Assembly (NCBI RefSeq): GCF_002933855.1 | Contig: NZ_BFAQ01000017.1 | Location: 85,996 to 149,995, forward strand | Source: Vibrio penaeicida | GTDB taxonomy: Bacteria > Pseudomonadota > Gammaproteobacteria > Enterobacterales > Vibrionaceae | DNA: 64,000 nt | Direction of reading: 5' to 3' | Shown here: piece by piece, positions 27,470 through 34,987 of the stretch | Layout of the letters: each line of letters starts with the position of its first letter | How positions within the stretch are numbered: the first letter of the stretch is position 1 | The notes under the pieces: generated by a model | The model's database searches: none | What the model was told of the DNA's origin: nothing | Seen by the model: the letters and a program-made list of their open reading frames with translations, nothing else | Translations under genes and position numbers: made by a program

Positions 27470-27802
27470 ATGGTTATTGAGAAAAACGAAACACTGCTCG
27501 TTGCCGATGCGATCAACACAGTCAATTTAGGTCAGTCCGCTAGATTTATTGTCGAGACCAACCCTTCTACGGGATCCTACTGGTCAGTAATACCTGACAA
27601 TTCTGGCACTTATGAGTTAGTAGAGATACTAAACTTAGAAACTAGGATTGGCTTGCTGGGCACCCCCGGAAAAGCGATTTATGAATTTAAAACACTTCGC
27701 GAAGGCACTGGAGCCATACTATTTCAACACTGCCCTCCAGGTAGCCAAGAACCAGAAGAAATTCGTGAAGTAAGGATCAACATAGTCAGCAGTCCTCAAT
27801 AA
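27470..27802 (+). CDS. Chagasin-like cysteine protease inhibitor (I42 family)
   Basis: 110 aa. Chagasin-type inhibitors bind papain-family proteases through three loops. The first loop motif NPSTGSYW (residues about 30-37; family pattern NPTTG[YF]) is clear. A GTPGKAIYEFKTLREGTG stretch corresponds to the GxxG loop and following strand, and the third (RPW-type) loop is not obvious. There is no signal peptide, unlike many bacterial I42 proteins. AAGGGAAAG precedes the ATG. It lies 65 nt behind the cystatin-like gene and was probably co-transcribed with it, with readthrough of the small hairpin between them. Confidence 0.72.
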   Translation: MVIEKNETLLVADAINTVNLGQSARFIVETNPSTGSYWSVIPDNSGTYELVEILNLETRIGLLGTPGKAIYEFKTLREGTGAILFQHCPPGSQEPEEIREVRINIVSSPQ

Positions 27803-27819
27803 CTTTCACCCAGAACTAA

Positions 27820-27844
27820 GAGTAGACATGTTCCTTGTCTGCTC
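27820..27844 (+). terminator. Hairpin after the chagasin-like gene
   Basis: GAGTAGACA / TGTCTGCTC arms (one G-T pair) with a 7-nt loop, followed by GTTGAGTTCTTGTTTC. Moderate terminator candidate. Confidence 0.55.
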
Positions 27845-27871
27845 GTTGAGTTCTTGTTTCAACCAACCTTC

Positions 27872-27894
27872 GTGTAACCCCGTGTAATCGCCAT
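27872..27894 (+). promoter_or_regulatory. Tandem 10-bp direct-repeat motif, site 4
   Basis: GTGTAA at 27872-27877 and a second GTGTAA at 27882-27887, followed by TCGCCAT as at site 1. The second amide hydrolase gene starts 64 nt downstream. Confidence 0.65.
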
Positions 27895-27957
27895 TTACTC
27901 TTACCTTTTCTAAAGTGAGTAGAGAACTTTTCACTTAGGCAAACACAGGAAACCATC

Positions 27958-29115
27958 ATGTGCACACGGATCAGCCATATCACCGAAAAAGGGGTATTTT
28001 CTGGCAGAACACTGGATTGGTATGAATCTCTAAAACCCGATCTTTGGGTGTTTCCTCATGAACTGAAAAGAAACAACTCCTGCCCTAACCACTCATGGAA
28101 TTGGACATCTAAATATCGTTCGGCTGTAACTTCTGCCTATGTTGATGAAATAGATTCTGTCCTTACAGGAGCAGTAAACGATGGAATAAATGAAAAAGGG
28201 TTAGTCGCTAATTTACTTTGGTTTACCGACGCTCAATACCCAAAACTTAAAAAGCAACCTACAAACAAAAAGCCAATTTGTGTGAGCATTTGGGCTCAGT
28301 TCATTTTGGATATTTGTGATTCAGTTGAAAGTGCCATTGAAGCGATGCAGCACGTCTATGTTCAGGACTGCGTGTTGCCTTCTTCCAACAAAGAAGCACT
28401 ATGCCACCTAGCTGTTGCTGACAAAGGCGGAAAAGTGGCCATTTTTGAGTATATAGATGGCAAATTGCATATCAGCTCCAATGCTGTACCTGATTGTGAT
28501 ATTCCAAATTATCACTATTACGATATTCGCGAAATTTGTGTGATGACAAATGAGCCCGATTTTTCAAAGCAAATTGAAATCAACAACTACTGGCGACTCA
28601 CCAATGAATACAAATCTGTGCAAAAGTGGCCGATAAACCTACCGGGTACAAGCAACTCCATAGATCGGTTTGTTAGAGCGTCCTACTACACTCGCCATTT
28701 ACAGCGAGACTGCAACAATGACACCGCAATTGCTGGGGTTGCTAGCGTAATGCACAACGTATCTCGACCAATTGGTCTAAATACAGACTCAACGTCAGAT
28801 AAACCAAACGAGAGCAGGACTTGGTTCATCAATATGGCAAACCAAATCTCCAACACTTATTTTTATCAGTCGATTTATAGCCCTTATATGATTTGGCTAG
28901 ATTTAAACGACATCGTATTTGCTGAAAGTGGAAAGGATGGATTGGCATTGAAACTGACATTAGATGATGCTGGAGTAGCAAAAGATAAAATCGGTTTTAT
29001 TCATGGCAACGTGACTCAGCGTTTGAATGCAAGTGCGCCTGAAAAAGTGTTCTCATTTTTCCCAAGTAAGGTTACTCAGAAAAATATTCCCAAAACCACT
29101 TATGAAGTTGTTTAG
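27958..29115 (+). CDS. Linear amide C-N hydrolase, choloylglycine hydrolase / penicillin acylase family (copy 2)
   Basis: 385-aa paralogue of the protein at 23104. It has the same Cys2 nucleophile (MCTRISH), GRTLDWYES near residue 18, NDGINEKGLVANLLW near 75 with the canonical NDG, and RFVRASYYTRHL near 237. The two copies share the same overall plan, including SPYMIWLD-type residues near the C-terminus, so they arose by duplication or paired transfer. AGGA lies 8 nt before the ATG. No signal peptide. Substrate unknown; amides such as acyl-homoserine lactones or beta-lactams are known family substrates. Confidence 0.85.
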   Translation: MCTRISHITEKGVFSGRTLDWYESLKPDLWVFPHELKRNNSCPNHSWNWTSKYRSAVTSAYVDEIDSVLTGAVNDGINEKGLVANLLWFTDAQYPKLKKQPTNKKPICVSIWAQFILDICDSVESAIEAMQHVYVQDCVLPSSNKEALCHLAVADKGGKVAIFEYIDGKLHISSNAVPDCDIPNYHYYDIREICVMTNEPDFSKQIEINNYWRLTNEYKSVQKWPINLPGTSNSIDRFVRASYYTRHLQRDCNNDTAIAGVASVMHNVSRPIGLNTDSTSDKPNESRTWFINMANQISNTYFYQSIYSPYMIWLDLNDIVFAESGKDGLALKLTLDDAGVAKDKIGFIHGNVTQRLNASAPEKVFSFFPSKVTQKNIPKTTYEVV

Positions 29116-29651
29116 TGCTTCAATGTGACAAGGCTATTATTTCTCAAGCATCTTAATATGAAAAATATAACAGTAGAATATAGGCATGTTGAATTTTATT
29201 AATATTAACAAAAGAACACCTTTATTAAAAATAGAATAAAACACAGCCTACAATCTGTTCAATAAATGACCTTTTCGCCTTTATTAAAGATAATATCTCA
29301 TCAAAAAACAACACCATAAAATATAAATACACCTCGCAACCTCATCATTATTTAAATTAAATAGTAATCTATAAAATAAATATTGGGCATTTTTCAACCC
29401 GATATAATGCTTTATATCATTAAAATAATATAAATAATTGATTATAAGTTTCTTTTTCATGTAAAAAACCCATCATTACATTAATTTTTTGGAATAAAAA
29501 TCACCTTATTCAAGTGATTGTTTTTTAAACAAAAAAATAGCACTTTAGTTGCTTTCAATGAAAAAACATTAAATATGAGACCTTGCACATATTTTATTGT
29601 AACGATATAAACACGTTATCAAACAGAACGTTAAATATTTAAGGGAATAAA
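29116..29651. other. 536-nt AT-rich intergenic region
   Basis: No gene or RNA supported. The region is markedly AT-rich, with many A and T runs, and lacks the tandem GTGTAA motif. It separates the amide hydrolase from the glycosyltransferase, and probably marks the right edge of the repeat-linked gene set. Promoter elements for the glycosyltransferase must be here, but none stands out. Confidence 0.5.
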
Positions 29652-30560
29652 ATGAAAAAGATCAGTGTGGTTATTCCGACTTATAATCGAGAAGATTTAT
29701 TGGCTTATACACTTGACTCATTAGTTGCACAAACACTCGATAAAGATCTATTTGAAGTCATTGTTGTTAATGATGGTGGCCAAGATAATACCGAGAGCGT
29801 TATTGAGAAATATAAATCAGAATTGGATTTACAATATTTTTGGCAACCCGATAAAGGTTTTCGCGCCGGTAAAGCACGTAATGTCGGTACTATGATTGCC
29901 GATGGAAAATACATTATTTATATTGATACGGGTGTATTACTTTCAAGTATCACGCTAGAAGAACACTTAAAAGCCCATGAAAAAGCAGATACGCCGATTA
30001 CCATAGTCGGCTACGTTTATGGCTTTGACGTAGGTGCCGAAGAACTTGAAGCACTTAAACCCCACCTCAATAGCAAAGATGTAGATAAAACACTGATGCA
30101 CCTAAAGAAAAACGGTGCTTATGATATTCGCCACGATCAATACAAGATTATGGGTGAAGACTTGAGTAAATGGCCAGCACCGTTCGATCTATTTTGGACC
30201 TGTCATGTGTCTGCAGAAAGAGATGAGTTACTAAAAGCGGGCTTATTTGATGAGTCATTCAACACTTGGGGCGGAGAAGATGTCGACTTAGGTATCCGTT
30301 TATTCCTCAATAAAAATAAATATGTGATGAATAAGGCAATCTGCTCATTGCATTGGCCACACCCTAAAGAAGTCGCAGACAGCGATGAACATTCAAACAG
30401 CGCAGCACAACGTATTCATGAGAAATACAACATCTGGCAGACCAGCTTTTATAACATTGATCACCGCGAGGGTGGTGTCCCACTTAATCGCATCATTAAG
30501 TTGCATCGTCCACAAGAAAATCCAGCCTTCAAGGCATTCCAATTTATGGACATTGGTTAA
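29652..30560 (+). CDS. Family 2 glycosyltransferase
   Basis: 302 aa, GT-A fold. The N-terminus SVVIPTYNREDLLAYTLDSLVAQ and VVNDGGQDNT are typical of GT2 enzymes. The metal/acceptor part has YIDTGVLL in the place of the usual DxD and then WGGEDVDLGIRL near residue 212, a motif of the galactosyltransferase C-terminal subgroup. No membrane helix is visible, so it is probably a soluble enzyme acting on a sugar-nucleotide and an unknown acceptor. AAGGGAATA precedes the ATG. It is followed by an acetyltransferase and a MATE exporter on the same strand, which suggests synthesis and export of a small glycosylated compound. Confidence 0.82.
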   Translation: MKKISVVIPTYNREDLLAYTLDSLVAQTLDKDLFEVIVVNDGGQDNTESVIEKYKSELDLQYFWQPDKGFRAGKARNVGTMIADGKYIIYIDTGVLLSSITLEEHLKAHEKADTPITIVGYVYGFDVGAEELEALKPHLNSKDVDKTLMHLKKNGAYDIRHDQYKIMGEDLSKWPAPFDLFWTCHVSAERDELLKAGLFDESFNTWGGEDVDLGIRLFLNKNKYVMNKAICSLHWPHPKEVADSDEHSNSAAQRIHEKYNIWQTSFYNIDHREGGVPLNRIIKLHRPQENPAFKAFQFMDIG

Positions 30561-30712
30561 TTTCAACGACCACCAAATTAAATTCAAGTTCTAGGTGCTT
30601 GCTCACGTGATGAACATACAAGCAGTGGCACCTAATGCAAGATTCTATTTCGACATTCGTTAACGATTTTCCAATCCGCTAGGGTCTGTCGTTGCTATCA
30701 AAGAGAAGATAC

Positions 30713-31420
30713 ATGACCACCTTTTATGAAAACCTTTACCCTATGGATCAAGATTCCGCGACACCACAGGTTCTACCCCAGTATCAGCCGCACTTCACCA
30801 TAGGAAAAACGAGCTCACTAATCGGTCAACCACACGTAGGGTTCACCTTTGTTCGCGATGAAAGTTATGGCGCATTGCCTCAAGAAACTGGGTTGATCAA
30901 CAGTGATGATTTTATTGGTCGTATCTCGATTGGCGAGCACAACCTTATCTACTCGCAAAATGATATTGCCTTTGAAAATACCCCTGTCCGCTTAACACTG
31001 GTCAAAGCCAACCACCGTCCGGCCGGAAAAATCGAGATTGGCAACCATGTGATCATGCAGGGAACCAATATCGTCAGTTACGAAAAAGTGACAATTGAGG
31101 ACCATGTCAGCTTTGGTCCGCGCGTCACCATAATGGATTGCAGTGGTCACCCAGTGACAGGCAGAGGTGAACCGGATGAAGTAGAACGCACTCGCACAGC
31201 CCCGGTAACCATTCGCTCTGGCGCTTGGATTGGCGTGGGTGCCACCATTTTGAAGGGCGTGACCATTGGCCGCAATGCTGTCATTGGTGCCAACAGTGTG
31301 GTGTACAAAGACATTCCGGATAACGCCATTGCCATCGGCAACCCAGCAGTAGTCGTGAAATACCTTGAACAAGGAAGCAACAATGAAGACGCAAAAGCAT
31401 TGGCTGCTTGCACTGCTTAG
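30713..31420 (+). CDS. Hexapeptide-repeat O-acetyltransferase
   Basis: 235 aa from the ATG at 30713 (AGAAG upstream); an extension to a TTG at 30692 lacks a ribosome site. The C-terminal half is a left-handed beta helix of hexapeptide repeats: KIEIGNHVIMQGTN, VTIEDHVSFGPRVTIMD, then IRSGAWIGVGATILKGVTIGRNAVIGANSVV. The active-site His is probably that in DCSGHPV. The closing DIPDNAIAIGNPAVVVK is typical of NodL/LacA-type acetyltransferases using acetyl-CoA. Its last 38 nt overlap the MATE gene start, so the two genes are coupled. Confidence 0.85.
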   Translation: MTTFYENLYPMDQDSATPQVLPQYQPHFTIGKTSSLIGQPHVGFTFVRDESYGALPQETGLINSDDFIGRISIGEHNLIYSQNDIAFENTPVRLTLVKANHRPAGKIEIGNHVIMQGTNIVSYEKVTIEDHVSFGPRVTIMDCSGHPVTGRGEPDEVERTRTAPVTIRSGAWIGVGATILKGVTIGRNAVIGANSVVYKDIPDNAIAIGNPAVVVKYLEQGSNNEDAKALAACTA

Positions 31421-32714
31421 CCTTGCACTGCCTATCGCATTTCAAACCGCGCTTTTTTCCAGTAAAAGCATGATTGATACCATCATGCTCGGCAATCTCA
31501 ACCCGCTGGATATGGCAGCAATGGGACTGGCAACCAAAGCACACATGGTGTTGAGCTTTTGCATTATTGGTGTCGCGATTGGCGGTGGGCAAGTTGCGGC
31601 GCAATGTTACGGCGACAAGGTCAACGACAAGTTTGTTCGCGTTTGCTTAATTATGCTCGTGTTAGCCGTGATCATTGCACTTGGTTGTGCTGGATTCGTT
31701 TTAGTGGGCAGTGTGGTCTTTGGTACCAGTGACGGCACCATCATTGAGCAAGGTAGCCTGTATCTACAAATCATTGCGCCGACCTTTGTGTTATTCGCCA
31801 TTACACTCTCATTGGCAACGGTGCTGCGCACTATGTTTAAACCGATGACTGCGACAGTGGTCAGCTTGGTTGGTGTAGCACTTAACATTGCCCTCAACAT
31901 CAGCTTCATTCCTAAATGGGGCATTGCTGGTGTCGCAATTGGTTCTTTGATCGCAGCGTGTGTAGAAACCTTACTCCTGATTGGATTTGTAATGTTCAAG
32001 CGCTGGTTCTCGCTCACACAAATCAAGCAAGTTTGGGCGTCCACACACCTAAGCGACGCGGTCGTGGTTATTCAGCTTTCTGCTGTTGCTGCTCTTAACA
32101 GTGTTATCTGGTCGCTGGGTTTGTATGTTTTCCATTCACTGATCGGGAAACAAAGTAATGACTTGCTCATCACTTTAGGCGCGTTAGCACCGATAGAATC
32201 CATTGCAGCGGCTCTCCTGATCGGCTTTGCGAGTGCTGCTTCCGTTGTTATTGGCAATCACTCTGGGCAAAAAGCGACCGATGAGATTCAATACTTACTG
32301 CCGCGTTATCTGGGGCTGAGTTTAATCTCTGGTTTGATGCTCTCTTTACTGCTTTACGCGTGTCAGCCATTGGTGCTTGATTTTATCGCGAGTGACAATT
32401 CAACGTTGCACGATACCGCTCAGTTTGCTTATCAAATATTGATGGCAGCAATGGCACTAAAAGGCTTGTCGCTCATGTTTATGATCGGCATTTTACGTGC
32501 AGGTGGAGATGCGAAATACTGCCTAGGCGTGGATGTATTCTGCCAGTGGATCGTTTTACTGCCTCTTACCTATTACTTCATCACGACGGGTATTGAACCA
32601 AAGCAAATCCTTTTGTTGATGATCGTTGAAGAGGTCATAAAAATTGGCTTGTGTATTCAGCGTTTGATGTCAGGTCGCTGGGTTAAAGTGCATGCTGACA
32701 AAGTGCGAGCGTAA
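31383..32714 (+). CDS. MATE family efflux transporter
   Basis: 443 aa from the ATG at 31383, which has AAGGAAG upstream and lies inside the end of the acetyltransferase gene. About twelve hydrophobic segments in two related halves fit the MATE fold (for example LLALLSLALPIAFQTALFS, SMIDTIMLGNLNPLDMAAMG, and TMFKPMTATVVSLVGVALN in the first half). MATE proteins export cationic or polar small molecules using Na+ or H+ gradients. Its coupling to the acetyltransferase suggests it exports the product of that enzyme and of the upstream glycosyltransferase. Substrate not readable from the sequence. Confidence 0.9.
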   Translation: MKTQKHWLLALLSLALPIAFQTALFSSKSMIDTIMLGNLNPLDMAAMGLATKAHMVLSFCIIGVAIGGGQVAAQCYGDKVNDKFVRVCLIMLVLAVIIALGCAGFVLVGSVVFGTSDGTIIEQGSLYLQIIAPTFVLFAITLSLATVLRTMFKPMTATVVSLVGVALNIALNISFIPKWGIAGVAIGSLIAACVETLLLIGFVMFKRWFSLTQIKQVWASTHLSDAVVVIQLSAVAALNSVIWSLGLYVFHSLIGKQSNDLLITLGALAPIESIAAALLIGFASAASVVIGNHSGQKATDEIQYLLPRYLGLSLISGLMLSLLLYACQPLVLDFIASDNSTLHDTAQFAYQILMAAMALKGLSLMFMIGILRAGGDAKYCLGVDVFCQWIVLLPLTYYFITTGIEPKQILLLMIVEEVIKIGLCIQRLMSGRWVKVHADKVRA

Positions 32715-32754
32715 CGATACTCAGTAGATACCCCAAGTGCATGCACGGGTTAAA

Positions 32755-32786
32755 CCTGTTTATTCTGTATCCACAGAATAAACAGG
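32755..32786 (+). terminator. Hairpin after the MATE gene
   Basis: 13-bp perfect stem (CCTGTTTATTCTG / CAGAATAAACAGG) with a 6-nt loop. It may serve both the MATE gene and the convergent AraC-type gene. Confidence 0.65.
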
Positions 32787-32862
32787 GTCCATCGGATTTT
32801 CACATACTAATAGGACCATTCAATTGACCTGCCGATTAACATTTTAACTGAATCAGTATTAG
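32786..32862. repeat. About 77-bp dispersed repeat, copy A
   Basis: Similar by eye to 34863-34941: CATCGGATTTT, ACATACT, CATTCAATTGAC, TGCCGATTAAC and CATTAG-like ends appear in the same order. It lies at the 3' end of the AraC-type gene. The copies bracket the regulator/glutaredoxin/RclC-like module. Confidence 0.7.
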
Positions 32863-32899
32863 GGTCTTTTTTGTTATCTGTATATCAAGCAATACCGAG

Positions 32900-33751
32900 T
32901 TATTGCTGCGCTCTAAAGCGCTTGGGGGTTGTGCCTATATGCTTTTTAAACGTGAGCGTAAAAGCGCGCTCCGATTCATAGCCAACTTGCTCAGCTACGT
33001 CATCAATCGACAACAACGATTCACGCAATAGTTCTTGTGCCCTTCCCATCCTGAGATTAGTTAAGTATTCAAACATCGGTTGTCCAACCAAAGCGGAAAA
33101 TCGGCTAGCAAACGCTGCGCGCGACATACCAATCTCGCCTGCAACCAACTCCAACGTCCAACTCTTATCAGGATGGTCATGCAACAGTTGCAGAGCGCGA
33201 GAAATACGTTTGTCGTTCAGCGCTTCTAAAAACGGGCTTTTTTGCTCTCGCCCAAAGTTAATTCGGATCAGTTCGACCAAGATAATTTCGGTCAGCTTAT
33301 TGACGATCAGCTCCGAGCCTGGTCCTTGAGATAGGTATTCTGAACTCAACTGGTCAAAAGTGCTTCGCAACCAAGGATATTGCGCTAGGTCTTTATCACG
33401 CACTATCGTCACCCGAGGAAAGATCTCCAGTATTGGCGTCGTCACTGTTCGCGTATAGCTAAAAGAACCACAAAGTAACAACGTTGGTTCTTCTAGGTCT
33501 GGCTGGCCTCTATCCGGAGATTGACTCGACAATACGTGGTCTTGCCCTGGACCTAAGAAGATCAAATCTCCCGCTTCCAATCGTTCCACTTGATCATCAA
33601 TAATCGCCCAGCAACCACCGCGTCGAATCAAATGAAAACTGGCGTGCTCTAGGTCATTAAAGGTTTTACTCCACGGCGCTTCCACCTGACTGCAAAAGTA
33701 GACGCTGCCGACGACACGAATAGTGCGCAGCATGTCGCTCATCACTTCCAT
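32900..33751 (-). CDS. AraC-family regulator with cupin sensor, RclR-like
   Basis: 283 aa. An N-terminal cupin sensor (residues about 10-185) is followed by two AraC helix-turn-helix motifs (WTLELVAGEIGMSRAAFASRFSALVG near 185; SIDDVAEQVGYESERAFTLTFKKHIG near 240). It resembles E. coli RclR in plan. The two redox cysteines of RclR have counterparts here at Cys20 (VYFCSQ) and Cys94 (LLLCGSF). It is divergent from a glutaredoxin and an RclC-like gene, which fits activation of those genes by reactive chlorine or similar oxidants. AGGGAGAGG lies upstream of the ATG. Whether the inducer is hypochlorous acid is inference. Confidence 0.8.
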   Translation of the reverse strand: MEVMSDMLRTIRVVGSVYFCSQVEAPWSKTFNDLEHASFHLIRRGGCWAIIDDQVERLEAGDLIFLGPGQDHVLSSQSPDRGQPDLEEPTLLLCGSFSYTRTVTTPILEIFPRVTIVRDKDLAQYPWLRSTFDQLSSEYLSQGPGSELIVNKLTEIILVELIRINFGREQKSPFLEALNDKRISRALQLLHDHPDKSWTLELVAGEIGMSRAAFASRFSALVGQPMFEYLTNLRMGRAQELLRESLLSIDDVAEQVGYESERAFTLTFKKHIGTTPKRFRAQQ

Positions 33752-33893
33752 ATTTAGCCTCTCCCTTAACTAACCTGAACTCGGGACAAGAGGTTAGCTA
33801 GACGATCTGTGTATTAAATCAAGATTATCATGCATAGATAGTATTTTCCGCAACAGCTAAATTAACCCTACAGACAACAAGCGGAGAAACACC

Positions 33894-34172
33894 ATGGCAA
33901 AAATCGAAATTTATACCAAACACTACTGCCCTCATTGCAAAGCCGCAAAGCACACTTTAAAGCGTTTAGGTTTAACGTATCGAGAAATTGAAGTCAGTGA
34001 TAACCCAACGCGACTAAACGAGATGAAAAACCGTAGCCAACGAAGAACTGTTCCACAGATTTTTGTCGGCGACCACCATATTGGCGGAAACGATGATTTA
34101 GTCGCCAGCATCAGAAGTGGCGATTTTGAACAGATATTAGAGCGCCAAGGCATCACAAATAACGCCAAATAG
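33894..34172 (+). CDS. Glutaredoxin, dithiol CPHC type
   Basis: 92 aa. The active-site motif CPHC is at residues 11-14 (KHYCPHCKAAKHTLKRLG), followed by the cis-Pro segment RTVPQIFVGDHHIGGNDDL, which binds glutathione. It reduces protein disulfides or glutathionylated proteins. GGAG precedes the ATG. It is followed 27 nt later by the RclC-like gene and is divergent from the RclR-like regulator, so it is probably part of the oxidant response rather than the general glutaredoxin of the cell. Confidence 0.92.
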   Translation: MAKIEIYTKHYCPHCKAAKHTLKRLGLTYREIEVSDNPTRLNEMKNRSQRRTVPQIFVGDHHIGGNDDLVASIRSGDFEQILERQGITNNAK

Positions 34173-34199
34173 CTCAAAGAAATGATAAGGAACAAGACC

Positions 34200-34685
34200 A
34201 TGACAACTTTCAATAACACCGTCAATCATCGAGTAGCAGGTACACAGTCACTGACCAACATTTCTGACCAAGCGGTACGTTTTTCTATCATCATCGTCCT
34301 GGCATGGATTGGGGCAATGAAGTTTACCAGCTACGAAGCAAATGCAATCCAAGGTCTTGTGGCATCAAGCCCACTGACCAGCTGGTTATACAGTATCTTC
34401 AGCTTACAAGGTGCTTCTAACCTCATCGGTTTGGTTGAAGTGGCAACCGCGGTTGCTTTGTTGCTCGCGCCAGTGCATCGCGTGTTTGCACTCGTCGGCG
34501 CTGCTAGTGCTACGGTTATCTTTGCCGTTACAACAAGCTTTCTGTTTACCGCGCCAATCGCGGAAGCAAGCTTAGGTGGTTTCCCAGCAATCTCTGTCGT
34601 ACCGGGTCAATTCCTCTTGAAAGACATTGTATTGCTTGCGGCGGCGCTATCCTTACTGGCAAAAGTTCTACGACAAGAAGATTAA
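34200..34685 (+). CDS. DUF417 / YkgB family membrane protein, RclC-like
   Basis: 161 aa from the ATG at 34200 (AAGGAAC upstream). An in-frame ATG at 34182 has no ribosome site. Four hydrophobic segments are visible: VRFSIIIVLAWIGAMKF, LIGLVEVATAVALLLAPV, VFALVGAASATVIFAVTTSF and KDIVLLAAALSLLAKVL. The motif WIGAMKFTSYEANAIQGLVASSPL is characteristic of the YkgB/RclC family. In E. coli RclC is part of the reactive-chlorine regulon controlled by RclR. The divergent RclR-like gene supports the same role here. Its biochemical function is unknown in the family. Confidence 0.88.
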   Translation: MTTFNNTVNHRVAGTQSLTNISDQAVRFSIIIVLAWIGAMKFTSYEANAIQGLVASSPLTSWLYSIFSLQGASNLIGLVEVATAVALLLAPVHRVFALVGAASATVIFAVTTSFLFTAPIAEASLGGFPAISVVPGQFLLKDIVLLAAALSLLAKVLRQED

Positions 34686-34739
34686 TCACGGTCGTTAAAC
34701 CGATGTAAGCAACCCAACACTAAAGAGAGCTCCTGCTCT

Positions 34740-34772
34740 AATGCCGTTCACTTAGGTGAGCGGCATTGTTTT
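34740..34772 (+). terminator. Terminator after the RclC-like gene
   Basis: AATGCCGTTCAC / GTGAGCGGCATT arms (one mismatch) with a TTAG loop, followed by GTTTTTC. Confidence 0.85.
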
Positions 34773-34844
34773 TCTAGGAGATCAGCGAGTGTCTCAACTT
34801 GGTTTGTACCGATTAATGATGTCGAGAGTTTGGAAACGTGTATA

Positions 34845-34879
34845 AAAAAATCCGATAAACAAGGTTCATCGGATTTTTT
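34845..34879. terminator. Bidirectional terminator, mainly for the M42 peptidase gene
   Basis: AAAAAATCCGAT / ATCGGATTTTTT perfect 12-bp arms around an 11-nt loop, with A and T runs on both sides. The right arm is the start of repeat copy B. Confidence 0.8.
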
Positions 34880-34941
34880 ACATACTGGTAGGGTCATTCA
34901 ATTGACTTGCCGATTAACGTCTTAGCTGACCGGCATTAGCC
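34863..34941. repeat. About 78-bp dispersed repeat, copy B
   Basis: Counterpart of copy A at 32786-32862, about three quarters identical by eye, in the same orientation. It lies between the RclC-like gene and the M42 peptidase gene, both of which end here. Confidence 0.7.
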
Positions 34942-34987
34942 ACTAGGTTGCCCTTTTGGTTTAAGTGTTACTGATTCTAGGTAGAAC

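Noticed and set aside
29116..29651. Possible small RNA or short peptide genes in the AT-rich gap
   Set aside because: Only very short frames and no stable hairpin with T run; nothing can be supported from the sequence alone.
30992..31604. Minus-strand ORFs within the acetyltransferase and MATE genes
   Set aside because: They lie opposite clear protein families and have no ribosome sites or recognised motifs.
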